Position numbers and translations under genes: made by a program. A stretch of DNA of 23,352 bases, from contig JAANSK020249052.1 in NCBI GenBank assembly GCA_011763485.2, positions 1 to 23,352 of the forward strand. The letters run 5' to 3'. This document shows positions 1 to 11,760 of this stretch, one piece after another. The stretch is from Isoetes engelmannii. Taxonomy: Eukaryota; Streptophyta; Lycopodiopsida; Isoetales; Isoetaceae. Each line of letters starts with the position of its first letter. Position 1 is the first letter of the stretch. The notes beneath the pieces are model-generated. The model was not told the DNA's origin. It worked only from the letters and a program-made list of their open reading frames with translations, and ran no database searches.

Positions 1-446
1 AGTAAATCCTATGGTGATGTATACAGAACAAGCTTACTTGAGGGAGCTACCAGGAGGGAAAACAAGGCGGCTCATTTTCCAGATTCGGCTGAGCTCACAT
101 AAGCTGGAAATAGAAGTTGGAAGAATGGAAAGGGTGCCCAGAGAACTCCGTTTCTGTCGCTGTTGTTTTGGAGGATTGGAAGATGAATGTCATGCCTTGC
201 TGACTTGTGATGCCTTTACACATCTGCGGGAGCGACATCACATCACCGCGCCCAATTTGCACACCCTGCTGCAATTGGCCTCACGAGATCTTGGAGCATA
301 TCTATGTGAGTATTGGGATGATAGGCATCAATTGTTTGAGTTGTTCGAGCTATTCGAACAAGTGGCCTAACAGTAATATTATCTTTGTACTTGTTTCGCC
401 ATGGACCTGAGGGTCTGAAGGTGTGAATAAATCAATTCAATTCAAC
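1..446 (+). mobile_element. 3' end of a degenerate non-LTR retrotransposon (LINE), cut by the window edge
   Basis: An open frame at 11-370 has the look of the C-terminal tail of a LINE ORF2. It contains a SSHKLEIEVGR stretch, then PRELRFCRCC, then EDECHALLTCDAF followed by HLRER. This is the Cys-Cys-His-Cys tail seen after the reverse transcriptase in several LINE clades. A stop follows at about 368-370, then about 60 bp of 3' UTR, and it ends in AATAAATCAATTCAATTCAA (about 427-446), which looks like a short-repeat LINE tail rather than poly(A). The reverse transcriptase itself would lie left of the window. The tail differs from the zf-RVT tail of the large LINE at 11870-20193, so the two are different families. 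The clade is not determined. Confidence 0.6.
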
Positions 447-840
447 AAATCGTTCATATGAGCGCGGGGTAGTGTTGGCAAACTTTTTAAGCCCAACCAA
501 AAAAATTCTTGATGTTCCCTCAAATCTACCTATCTATTATCTTATCTTAATATAGAAGATCATGAATTTTCCTGCAATGGACTAGCTTATTTGGAAATTC
601 TTAAATTTCAACTTGTATTGTTCCGTGGGACTTTGCCCTAACCATAAACGTTATGCTTAATAGAAGCGGGAACGATGGTGACATAATTTTAACGTCCACA
701 GGAAGCCATAGTTTATGAGATGCTTTACAGAGCCATGCATTGCAACCGTGCCCGTATAGGCTACATGTACTATGGGTGTATTAGACCGTATGTCATAATA
801 ATCTTCTAAATTCATACGTGGAAATTACGTGTACCATAAT
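447..840 (+). promoter_or_regulatory. Upstream flank and presumed 5' UTR/promoter of the PANK2-like gene
   Basis: About 400 bp of AT-rich DNA between the LINE remnant and the first ATG of the kinase gene. No convincing open frame is present. An AT-rich stretch near 535-556 could supply a TATA-like element, but no clear core promoter can be assigned by eye. The gene's promoter must lie here or within the LINE tail if the transcript has no upstream noncoding exon. A 5' UTR intron cannot be excluded. Confidence 0.3.
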
Positions 841-879
841 ATGGACAAAAGGAGTTGTTTTGCGAAGGAAGCAGCAGCC

Positions 880-3800
880 ATGGAGTCAGCTCCGGTGGCC
901 GTCCAGCACAAGAGCACACTTCTGCCTAGAACGCCTTCTAGACCTCAGCTTGATCTCACTGGAGCTGCAATTCAGGGCTCAACCGAGGATAGACACCCCG
1001 TTATCGTTCTTCCTAACCAGAGTGATGACATTAGTCATTTTGCCATCGACATTGGAGGTTTTTTATCCTTCTTTTGAATATATGAAGCTTCATTCTGTTG
1101 CATTTCAAATTCGCAAGAATTGCACTATGCATTTCCATGTGAGCACTGCATTATGTAGGCTTCCTTCATTCTGTTTAATGCTGCTGAATTTACAACTAAT
1201 TTTCCAGGATCATTGATTAAGTTGGTATACTTTTCAAGACAATCTGAATCAGCTGGAACAAGTGGTTCCTGTAAGATCAAGCACTCAGGAGATTCGAAAT
1301 CACCCAGGTTTCAAAAAGGCTTTCCTGGTGGTCGTCTTCACTTTGTCAAGTTCGAAACGAACGAGCTGAATGACTGTTTAGACTTTATTCAGTCAAAGAG
1401 ACTCCATTGCTCTAGCGCATTGTTAGGTGAAACTCTTCTTCTATTATTTCTGGCAATGATGTACTTTAAGTTATGGGAAAGGCAACACTGAACTGTGCAA
1501 TATCTGTGATCTTTATATTCTTTAAAGCAGCTGATATACTTATAACTTCTGTTTCAGATGGTCCAAGTGGAGAAGAACCAGTTATTAAGGTACTTTCTGT
1601 TGCATTTTGCCGAGATAGTGTAATGTGACATTCCTAACATCCCCCACAGGCGTCCTATAACAGAAAAGACAGGAAAAGTAAGAGAGGCCATAAAATCTGC
1701 ATGGAAACGAAGAACAGGACTCTTTTGGAACAAACAGGACATCTTAGACCCATTAGATCCGTTGAATTCCATGTCGAATCATCAATTAAATTAGGCTTTT
1801 GCATTATGCGTCTTGTTTTGTAATTGACATGCTAATATTAAATGGACATGTACATCTGATGCAAGTTGTTAGACCATCAGTGACAGGAAATAGATAGATA
1901 GATAGTGCTTTTACATCATGCAGGAGATTAAAAACAACTGATGTACTAATTATGCAGCTAAGATTGCACCAACTGCAAATTTACCCCGAGCCATTCCACA
2001 GACTCATTAGCAAAGAGCATTGGGTATGCTGTGCAACCCTGCTTAACTCCAATGTTACTAATATTTCTCTTGTCGCACTCAACAGTGAAAAAAAGAAATG
2101 GGAAGACATAGGCAGTGCAAAATGGTTTGTAGTATTTTGGGGATCAAGTTTCAAAGACCCTATTGCATGATGAGCAAAAACAGGCCTGCCCCTTTTGAGA
2201 TGAGACTCTCTACTTATCTCCTTTGTATATGATCAGTCTAAAATTGCTCCCTCTAGATCGGTTTCCTAGTAGAGCCATGGAAGATGAAGAATTAGAAAAA
2301 GGGCGATGGTTTCATGATGGTAAGAAATGGTTGAGCAGTTGGAATATCACCTTGGACGATTTCCCTACAAATTTAGAAGGTATGCATGACCTGGTAAGAT
2401 GGAAAGTTATTGAAAAATTACAGGTGAATGCACAAGGTAAAATGAAGACATATGGAGGAAGTAAATGCTATGGTCGTTTAGACAGTACAGTGATATTTCT
2501 TGCAGCTCGCATGGATCTCTTGGATGAGGCTTACTTCTAGGAATCAGAATCCGTTTGCTTTGGAGCATGAGTTTGCCTTTTCAATTCGTGGGGAGGTTTG
2601 GCATGACCTTTTTCCGTCATATTAGCTTTGATGGTTTTTCCGTCGGTTCTAGGGCCTCTCGGCTTTTCGTAGCCAGCCTTAGGGTTGTCCATGTTGTGGG
2701 TGTCCTCATTGAATGGGGGTATTGGTCGAGAGTACAATGATTATGATTCTGAAGGAGTGGAGATTTTTTGATCAGTTGTCCACAGTATATGTCGAGATTA
2801 TAAGGCAGCCCAACACTAAATCATCAAGAATGACAGGCCGCACTAATAAGAGGCTTGCATCACTTTACAAGACATATACTACACATAAGAAAATACAATC
2901 TAGAATCTGCATTTGATTTTCATTCCTGATAACTTCTTGTAGTTTCCTACTCTTTTGTACTCCTACTTGTCTTCTAGACTGCAAAATCTCTACAGTATAG
3001 TGGATATTTCCCATTTTTATTTTATTGTTATAAGGAGGTTCACTTTAAGGCTTAACTTGGACTGGAACTGTTTGGAAAGGCTACAGGTGGTGGAGCATAC
3101 AAGTATGCAGATGTATTCAAAGAAAGACTAGGAGTGACATTGGATAAGGAGGATGAGATAGATTGTCTTGTTGCTGGAGCAAATTTCCTGCTCAGGGTAA
3201 TTCTATATTCTGTAGTTACTTACATATTGTATGCTTCACCATCCTCTCATGTCCTTACTCCATGCTTCCTTTTTAGCTGTATCTGTCTCTAAGAAATTTT
3301 TTGATATGCTTGCCAAAAGCATTTTAAGTTGCATTTATTCTTGGACAGACTATCAGGGACGAGGCATTCACACACATGGAAGGTCAGAAACAATTTGTGC
3401 AGATTGATCATAATGACCTTTTTCCATACCTGTTGGTCAATATTGGGTCTGGAGTTAGCATGATTAAGGTATAGAAGTTTGGGTTTATTTCCTATTACTA
3501 CAACAAAATGCTATTGACACTAACATGCCTAAGAGAATAGGTTGAGGCAGATGGCCAATTTGAGAGAGTTAGCGGAACTAACGTCGGTGGAGGCACATTT
3601 TGGGGACTTGGACGGCTTCTCACTAAGTGCAAAAGGTATTGTTAAATTCACTTTGTTTCTAGCAACTGCAGGGGGAATATTAGCTCTTTTACAACACATT
3701 TCTCTGCAATGGGTTCGGTGGATACAATGTTGATGGGAAATAATCCAGCATCTTAGTTCGTGTCTACCAGCTAAATCGCAATAGAAGAAGAGCAAATGGT

Positions 3801-6800
3801 GATAAATATTCAATTTTGCTCGCATTGTGATATGTATAATTGGCATGCAGAGGAGATAGAAGCATCCCATGTTTCTTTCAAGTTCGAAAAGATTTAACTT
3901 TTTCAGAATTTTTCCCATCTGATTGGAACTGTTCGTATATCTAGGAGTCTTCCCTAGCTTATTGAATCCCTATCTTTCATTTGCATATTGTCAATTAGGC
4001 AAGAACTGATGCTGTACATTTTGAGAGGAGTGAAAAATGGCAATCTAGATAGGGTCCTATATCCTGGTTAATAATAGGAAGCGTTTTTCTATGATTGCAA
4101 CGTGATACACCAGCAATAAATTTTGAAACTAAATTCATAATTTTCAGCTTTGATGACATATTGGAGCTTAGTCAGGCTGGAGACAACAGTGCAGTAGATA
4201 TGCTAGTTGGGGATATTTATGGCGGTCTGGAATATTCAAAGGTTAGATATGTAGGTTGTTTTTCCCTTGCAGAATCCGGGGCCTACAACATTTTTAATGA
4301 TGCTATCAATTATAGATTGGCCTTTCAGCTACAACAATTGCATCAAGCTTTGGCAAGGTTATTGCTGGAAACAAGGATCTTTCTGATTTTAGACCGGAAG
4401 ATATTTCCCTCTCTCTCTTACGGATGATTTCTTATAATATTGGGCAGGTTTGTCATCTATTATTCTTTATATGCAGTATCACTTGTTGTTACAAGATAGT
4501 AGATACATGGATAAGAAATGTAAAAGTTTAAGGGCCAGAAATTGCAACGTGAATTTGCTGTTAATTTTAATGTATTGATAAAAAAAACCAGGATTAAGAC
4601 ATGGTTTGAAGGTCTTGTAATGACCATCTCGCTGCAAATATCGATCCATGTGCCAGTTAGAGCTTGTGGAAACCTTTGCTTCTTGATAAGGAAGGGAGTT
4701 GCCTCTGCTGCCGCAAGCTTCTTGGGCTTTGTGAAGGAAAACCAGTGCACTTAGCAAGATTAGCATGTTTTATATACTTTCACAGGAGTCTGACACAGTA
4801 TTCAAGCTTTAATGTTTCATGTCTTGTTCCCTGTAGTGGTTAGTTATGCTGACATATAGTTGTCATGAGGTCTTAATTCCTCCCAATGGTGGTAGTAGCG
4901 TGTTTTAAGTTGGTGGAAGGTATTATGTGCTTGGTATCCTTTGGGCATGCTCATTAATCTACTACTCGGAAGTCATAGTTAATGAACACATTTTATTACA
5001 GATTGCTTATCTAAATGCATTGCGATATGGATTAAAGCGAATATTTTTTGGAGGCTTTTTTATCCGTGGTCATGCCTATACCATGGACACAATGTCTTTT
5101 GCAGTATCATTTTGGTATGTAACAGGATGATCAGATTTGAGTGGTTCCTGTTGTTTGACTGAAATTTTTATGGACTTTGTCAAGATGCAATCTCAAACTT
5201 AACATTTATGTGGTACATTCATGCGAAAGATTAAACTCCATAAGTGACACTATATTCTAACCCTAGTTTGTCAATATTGAACGTAGGTCTTTATGCTTAG
5301 GTAGTCCATGGGGTTCTTGCATCCATCTAAATGCCTTTGGCATAAGGGGTCAATAAAGTTATTTCAAAACACTTTTGCATAATCTGCTACTGAAAGTTCA
5401 GGCCGAATGGCTTGGCTTCAACAAAGGTACAAGATCTAATAACAGCAGCGAATAGAAAACTTGACCTCTACTCTTTCTTACACTTTTAAGTAATATGGTT
5501 GGCTGTTTATAATAGGCCACACCATATGTCAACATCGATACATTTCAGCCATGTTTGAGTTTAAAATACCATTTAGTCCAAACAACATACTTCTATAAAG
5601 ATGGGATTCTTGCAGATGCGAATAGTCATCCTTTTTCTTCTTTCTCAAGTTTTATGTTAGATCTTGTTTTTGCTAATTAACATCTTGGTTCTTAATGCGT
5701 CTGCCTCATTACAGGTCCAAGGGACAAGCTCAAGCAATGTTCCTACGGCATGAAGGGTTCCTAGGTGCTTTGGGTGCCTTTCTGAGTTATGATAAACATG
5801 GCCTTGCAAGCTTAACGGCTCATCAGTTTGTGGAAAGATTTCCAATGGGCGCACCTTATGCGGGAGGAAAAATCCATGGACCTCCTATTAGGGACTTGAA
5901 TGAGAAGGTGAGAGATGCAGCTACTGTTGCTAATTTTGCAAGCTTGAGAGTTCTTTTGATCATCTTCTAGGTAAAGGAACATGTAACTTGTGTTATTTTC
6001 AAACTGGTATAAAAGACAAAAGGTGTAGAAACAAAAGGAAGCAAAAGATTTTAGGCATTCACTTCATGTACGGATAATGCCAATAAGTCCAGCGGAGGAA
6101 GTACTTTCAGGTTTGAAAATGGCAGGTCAGGAGAAAAATTGATCATGTCAGCAGTTTTGCTTTGGTGCTGCTTGTACTCTTTTAAAATGTCAAATTGATG
6201 CTATTATTGCTCCCTCCTTTTGCTGTTTCTCGTCACTAATAAATGAAGAGGTTGTCTGGTTTGAGTAGGAGGGATGCATTGACGTCTCTTGGTGTTAATT
6301 ATAACAATGTGTGAAGATTATTACCATCTAATCAGGCTCCATCATAGCTGCACATTATGTTCCATTTTACTTGAGGCTGATGACCAAATAACTCTTGATC
6401 GTTGCAAGGGGTCACCATAACCGTATGTTGTTTCTGGATATCGTGCAATACTCTATGCAAAGAGAATGGTTGGTCTTTCACGTCTATGAGCTTCTGTCTC
6501 ATGAAATGAGAATGAACAAAATTATGAATGCTGCATGGGATATAGAAGAAGCATTTAGCTTAAACACACCTATAATTGAAACTTGTCAAATTCGTGATGC
6601 TTTGTGATATCTATTGCAGATAACATGGATGGAGAAGTTCGTACAAAAGGGAATTGAGATAACAGCACCAGTACCAATTGGAACCACAGGGCTTGGCGGA
6701 TTTGAACCTCCACTCACTCGGTCTAGGTCCTTACGCCATGACTCCAGTGCAGAGTTAAATGTTGGAGTGCTTCATTTAGTCCCATCATTGGAACCATTTC

Positions 6801-9800
6801 CTTTGCTTGCAGATCCAAAAGGGTAAGATGCAGTTCTCTTATCTGGTATATGGTATCTAGGGTATCTGAATTCCTGCAACAAATCAACACTTGAATATAA
6901 CACACCTCTGCTCTAAGCATCTTTGTGAAATGTCTCATCTATGACAACACAATAAGAATTTTGAATCGGAAGTTTTGTTTTAGGTACTCATACGTCAGTC
7001 GTTCTTGTGAATCAATATATACTGGTAATATGGTATAAATAAGGTCATTATAGTCGTCGTCATGCCAGTCATTCAATGACAGCTGTAGATTTCTACTTGC
7101 CTATTCTTGGTTAATGCTAATTATCAACAAATTTGGTGCAGGTATGAGCCTAACACCATTGATTTGGCAGACTTGGATGAGAGGGAGTAAGTTCTCTTAA
7201 CATTTTTCGACTAATTTTGAATCTCGCTCATTTTTCGACTAATTTTGCATCTCGCTCTTGGAACGATGTTGTAAAGATTCATGAAATGAATGCTGATTGC
7301 TCATTGCTCAGAAAGTTATTACTGATGTAGAATGCTCAGCCGATAATTGACATTATCTGTTAGCCCTGCAGGTATTGGTTCAGCATTCTTCGCGAACATT
7401 TACCTGATTTGGTTGAAATGGTATTTCTGAAACTTCTAGTGGTAGATCTCAGTTTTAGACCACTCTGTGACTTTAAGATCGAGGATGCACCACTATTCAC
7501 GCCACAACATGTTATATTAGAGTTGTCATTGAGAAATGAACAGACCAGGGATCAAATGTGGGGCCCTTGGTTAGCACTAGGTCAACTTAATGGGCAACCA
7601 TTTTAAATCAGGTTTTCCTGGGGATGCAGCTGAGAAACAGAAGTTCCAATCTCATCTCTTTCTATTTTCCCATGTCATCTCCCATGTCATTTTATCAACA
7701 AACGGCCCATCTTTAGCAATTTAGTTCCATTTTCTTTATGATTGAGCCCTCATAACATGAAAATCTATTTTCTTCTAGTGCAATTTGTACTGGTTTAGAC
7801 TGTGCTAAAAAATAGTATTCTCTCTAGATATTGTATCACGCACTGAAGGAGAAGCTTGTGGTTGGTCAAGTGCAGTTTGTTTTTTTATTGAGTGCAGTTT
7901 GGGTGATTTGTCAGCACTGCGTCATACAAACAACTCACAGTAGCCTTATTGTATAGTGCATCACTGCTGGACAACGTGCTGCAAAATTTGGTTTACTAGG
8001 CTGCAGACAATTGCCTTTTTTAACAACTAAAGAATCACAAGATTGTGATTGAATAGTATGTTATTGAATATCAGTCTGGGGAATGTTTGCAGTTGGCATG
8101 ACTTTATAATTGATGTGATTGGCATGCATAGCCTTTGCTGCTTGTTGGTAAAAATCATCAAATTGGACTTGTTTCCTGCTTGCTTATGTAATGCTTTTCA
8201 TAAAGGCGGTAGCAAGTGAAGGAGCTACAGTTGAAGCAAAAAGAAGAGGGGATGCATTTGCTCGTGCATTCCGAGCTCATCTTGCAAGGTAGCATCTTGT
8301 GCTTAAAACCCATTAGCCATGTGACCAGATAGATTAGTTAGTTTATTTTCTTGTATGTTTATAGCCATGGCGTGATCAGGGCATGTCAGGAAATGACAAG
8401 AACAGTGTTTAGAATTTATATTCAATTTTTTTTGTCCATATGATATCTGAATAAGGTACACAAAGAAGTTAAGAAATTTAACGTCGTCCATTTCATTTCG
8501 CATTCCCTCTTAACAAATTTAACAACGGCCATTCTATTTGGCATTCTCTCTTCTTGAGATTTAAGTGTTCTCTTCCTGCCCCAAGACATTTAAATATTCA
8601 GGTTTGCTTGTCAGGGATTCAATGGATTTGGAAATGCACATGCTCCAGTATTGTCTGCAGGTTGCTGATGTGGAATACTAGGGTATGTGCAGGGGATAAA
8701 TTTAGAGACATGCTAGGGAATTGTTGAAGCTAAAATGGAGAAAGTGGCTTTCAGTTTCAGTAGGAGTGTTCGGATATATAGATTTCAGATCCTCTTACAT
8801 GTCATATTTCTCATGTTTTTGTTTTTTGCTATGCTGGTCATCTGGGGGATGTTAGCTATGTGTTAGGTCACCTTATTATGATATCACCCTGCCATATGTA
8901 ATGATCACATGGCCTATCTATAAAGGCCATGGTCACATAGAATTTAGCACTTCTTTTGCATGCGTAGAGTAGTTTACACCTCTCTTGTCTCTCTCTATTC
9001 CTTCAATTCACTCTCAGTTGTAGAGCTCTTTCATTCAGCATCTTATATGTTTAGCAAGTGGATCGATGTTTGGTTTGTTGCCTCCTTTTATCAACTTATA
9101 TTGAATGATTCTATTGTTTGTGTGGTAGGTTATGTGAAGAACCTGCGGCTTATGGAAAGCTAGGTCTTGCCAACCTTTTGGAATTAAGGGAGGAATGCCT
9201 GCGCGAATTCCAGTTTACAGATGCATATCGGGCGATAAAACAAAGGTCTTGAAATTTGCTAAATGATGATCTGGCCCTTGCAGAAGTTTTAATATGCTGG
9301 TTTGTTTCAGAGAGAATGAAGCCTCTTTGGCTGTTCTTGCTGACCTTCTAATGGAGCTTGATAACATGGATCCAGTAAAGTGTTTCTTTTCATTCAAATA
9401 AGATAATTTTAAGCTTAGACATTTTTTCAGCTTAATTTGACAAGGTGGTTGCATGGTTCTGTTATTAACAACCTTCAGTGGCGGGGCATCTGAACTGATT
9501 ACCTGTAGGATGTCAAGCTATTAAAGATTGGGTATCAAAATCATGTGGTAGCTTGCATTGTCATCAAGTGTTTTGCATTGCAGACTTCATGAAATATGTA
9601 GACAACTGAAAAAAGACTTCCTCTAGAATTGTTAGAGCATTTGTCAGGAAAAAATTATTAGAGGACGAGAAGCAGCACTTTTAGAAAGTTAGAAAGAGGA
9701 GTATATCAATCATGTGCTGTTGCCATCATCATTTGTAGAAATGTAGTCGGTTCCATTTCCCAGGATTTGAAAATTTTAACAAGTCATTTATTTGTGTTGA

Positions 9801-11264
9801 TAATGACAATATTTATTTTTCCAATACAGGATGCAAGACTACTGGCTCTGATTGAAGGAGTTCTTGCTGCAAATATTTTTGATTGGGGATCTAAGGCTTG
9901 TGTTGAACTGTATCATAAGGGCACAATACTTGAAATTTATCGAATGAGTCGTAAGAAGATGCAACGGCCTTGGAGGGTGAGTCTTGAGCTTCACATACAG
10001 ACTCTAAGATAAATGATTTCTTAAGGTTTAAGTTTTATTTTGACAACTTGCTGCATAAAAGGTAGACGATTTTGATGCATTTAAGAAAAGGTGGAATGAA
10101 GAAATACCCCACAAAAGGGCATTGTTATTTGTGGACAATTCAGGTGCTGACATAGTTCTAGGGATGCTTCCGTTTGCACGGGAACTTTTGAGGCGTGGAA
10201 CAGAGGTATTGTGGCTATTACAGAGCAACATTGTACCCAGTTATTATGAGCTTTCTAATTACGTTGATTCTATAGGTGGTACTGGTTGCAAATTCCCTGC
10301 CAGCAATCAATGATGTAACAGCAAATGAGCTACCTGCTTTGATAGCTGCAGCATCAAAGGTAAATCCTTTTCCTTGTAAGATGACTAGTCTAGTTTAGTA
10401 AATTATTATTCTTATGGCTGCGGTATATGGACGTCCCCAACTCACAGCTGCTATGAGCCTGCAGCTCCATCCAGAGTTGACATTTTCCATCCATACCCAC
10501 TGACAGAGCCAATACGATGCAGATTCTTGAAATTTGGCCGAGGAAAAACTTCTGCATAACTAATGCCATGTCTGGAAGTCTCATGAGACATGACAGCTTT
10601 TGTCTAATGTCTAGTATGGGTTTGGTTGCTTGTCTCTTGTTAATGTGTATTTTTTATCCATACGTAATAGCATACTTCTGTTTTTGGCAGCATTGTGACA
10701 TCCTCAAGCAGGCCGCTGAATTGGGAGGGCTTTTGCCCAATCGCTCGCAACACCCAGCTGCTGGAGTACCAAGTTTGATGGCAGTTGAGAGTGGATGTGG
10801 CAGTCCTTGTATAGATTTTAGGCAAGTCAGCTCTGACTTGGCACTTTTGGCGAAAGATGCAGATTTGGTAAGGTTCAGCTTGCACTCATGGTTGAATGGG
10901 TGAAATGTCTCATATAGAAGGCTGCTTAAATGATAAGTAGCACATTTTTACGAGATATAGGTCTGCTGTTGCTTGCCATTTTTAAAATTTACTGTGAATG
11001 GTTACTGATAGCATATTGGGTGTATTATATAGGTTGTACTTGAAGGCATGGGTCGGTCACTGCATACGAATTACAATGCCCATTTTAAATGCGAGGTCCT
11101 GAAGGTGAGATGTGTCAGCATTAATTGTGTATGTAGCTGCAAATATTCTAACATTGAGGTACTTAAATCTGCAGCTTGCTATGATAAAGAATCAAAGGTT
11201 GGCTGAGAAGTTAGTAAACGGCATTATCTATGATTGTGTATGTCGCTACGAGAGAGGACCTTAG
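880..11264 (+). CDS. PANK2: Pantothenate kinase 2, bifunctional kinase-DUF89 phosphatase (22 coding exons)
   Basis: Exons: 880-1057, 1208-1426, 1558-1589, 3080-3196, 3349-3468, 3541-3635, 4148-4241, 4316-4447, 5002-5114, 5715-5907, 6620-6822, 7142-7186, 7372-7420, 8206-8288, 9129-9245, 9311-9374, 9830-9976, 10062-10205, 10276-10359, 10691-10867, 11033-11104, 11175-11264. All introns are GT-AG and the phases join without a break into 855 residues plus TAG. The product closely matches Arabidopsis PANK2 (At4g32180), recalled as about 900 residues. It phosphorylates pantothenate, the first step of coenzyme A synthesis. The C-terminal DUF89 half is a metal-dependent phosphatase acting on 4'-phosphopantetheine-type substrates. 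Cytosolic location is inferred, as I see no signal peptide or membrane segment. I chose the start at 880 because its context (GCCATGG) is strong. An in-frame ATG at 841 would add 13 residues. The gene looks intact. Confidence 0.93.
1040..5907 (+). other. PANK2: Pantothenate kinase domain (type II/eukaryotic PanK fold), exons 1-10
   Basis: Residues about 53-431. The phosphate-binding motif DIGGSLIKL spans the exon 1/2 junction. It is followed by [10 protein letters not shown] and DEIDCL (exon 4), [10 protein letters not shown] (exon 5), [17 protein letters not shown] (exon 6), [10 protein letters not shown] (exon 7), RMISYNIGQ (exon 8), [11 protein letters not shown] (exon 9) and [18 protein letters not shown] (exon 10). 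By remembered alignment to human PANK3, the catalytic Glu falls in DEIDCL and the substrate-binding Arg in FERVSGT. Both are kept here, whereas vertebrate PANK4, which has the same domain fusion, has lost them. The kinase half is therefore predicted to be active. Confidence 0.85.
1590..3079 (+). other. Intron 3 of PANK2, the longest intron, with unexplained open frames
   Basis: This intron is 1490 bp, longer than the other 20. It contains an open frame at 2223-2540 on + (in-frame peptide with [15 protein letters not shown]) and one on - at 2537-2737, Lys/Pro-rich and ending in KQTDSDS. I recognise neither. They do not continue the kinase frame and have no close match in PANK2 proteins. They may be remnants of an old insertion or chance. 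A short TAGA run lies near 1891-1905. Confidence 0.4.
7201..7256 (+). repeat. Tandem duplication of 28 bp inside intron 12
   Basis: Two head-to-tail copies (7201-7228 and 7229-7256), each running from CATTTTTCGACTAATTTTG to ATCTCGCT, with a single mismatch. The repeat lies just inside the 5' part of intron 12, about 15 bp past the donor site, and does not disturb the splice signals. Confidence 0.85.
7372..11264 (+). other. PANK2: DUF89 metal-dependent phosphatase domain, exons 13-22
   Basis: Residues about 514-855. Blocks in order are [18 protein letters not shown] (exon 14), [18 protein letters not shown] (exon 15), [17 protein letters not shown] (exon 17), [18 protein letters not shown] (exon 18), [18 protein letters not shown] (exon 19), [13 protein letters not shown] (exon 20) and [13 protein letters not shown] (exon 21). 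The DNSGAD block is the conserved Asp-Asn metal site of DUF89 proteins, and the Ser/Asn-rich block in exon 19 and the GMGR block complete the active site. The linker inside exon 20 is shorter than the one I recall in Arabidopsis. All signature blocks are present, so phosphatase activity is predicted. Confidence 0.85.
8474..8551 (+). repeat. Imperfect tandem duplication of about 40 bp inside intron 14
   Basis: Two diverged adjacent copies begin with AAATTTAAC and end in GCATTCNCTCTT (about 8474-8511 and 8515-8551). They lie in the 840-bp intron 14. Several mismatches suggest an older duplication than the one in intron 12. Confidence 0.6.
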
Positions 11265-11660
11265 CGTGACGTTGTCAACAAGCTCGATTTTTTATTCATT
11301 GAACCCCATTTTTATTCTTATTCTTGTTATCATAATACAAGTCTGACGGACAACAATTGAAGAGGCCCAATTTCAGCTTCTGGAAAACCAAGGAATTCCA
11401 CCGCTTTACGGTGCTAATATTGACATTTTAACAGTCACAAACGTGCATTTTCTCCTATTTTACCTCCTTATCTCACAAACGTGCATTTTCTCCTATTTTA
11501 CCTCCTTATCGCACACATTGTATTTTCTGGATCATTGGATCCAGGAATAATCCTATGAGGAATATTCAAGATCAAAGGATGTGGAATTTTCATATTATAC
11601 CCATGTAGAAGATGGCTCCGTTTAAGTTTTCATACATGTATATATATATACAAGAATTTT
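11265..11660 (+). other. 3' flank and presumed 3' UTR of PANK2
   Basis: AT-rich sequence after the stop codon. No canonical AATAAA is evident. T-rich and TTGTAT-like elements that plant poly(A) sites use occur near 11290-11330 and 11519-11525, so polyadenylation may fall in this stretch. It also carries the 38-bp tandem duplication listed separately and a short TATATA run near 11640-11650. Confidence 0.4.
11435..11510 (+). repeat. Perfect 38-bp tandem duplication in the PANK2 3' flank
   Basis: Copies at 11435-11472 and 11473-11510 are identical, each starting TCACAAACGTGCATTTTC and ending CCTCCTTATC. Exact identity means the duplication is recent. If the 3' UTR extends this far, it would double a pyrimidine-rich element in the transcript. 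Confidence 0.93.
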
Positions 11661-11688
11661 AGCACGTCCTACGGCGCGTGCGTCTTGC

Positions 11689-11760
11689 GGTGCATGTTCC
11701 ATTTTTAGCATGCTCCCATGGTGCGGTGCATGTTCCATTTCTAGCATGCTCCTATGGTGC
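11689..11760 (+). repeat. 36-bp tandem duplication at the edge of the satellite-like array
   Basis: Copies at 11689-11724 and 11725-11760 begin GGTGCATGTTCCATTT and end ATGGTGC, with two mismatches. They lie directly before the first unit of the array of about 119 bp and probably form its left boundary. Confidence 0.85.

Noticed and set aside
4460-4766. Overlapping - and + frames of about 70-96 codons in intron 8 of PANK2
   Set aside because: They lie wholly inside an intron between well-supported exons, overlap each other on both strands, and show no recognisable domain.
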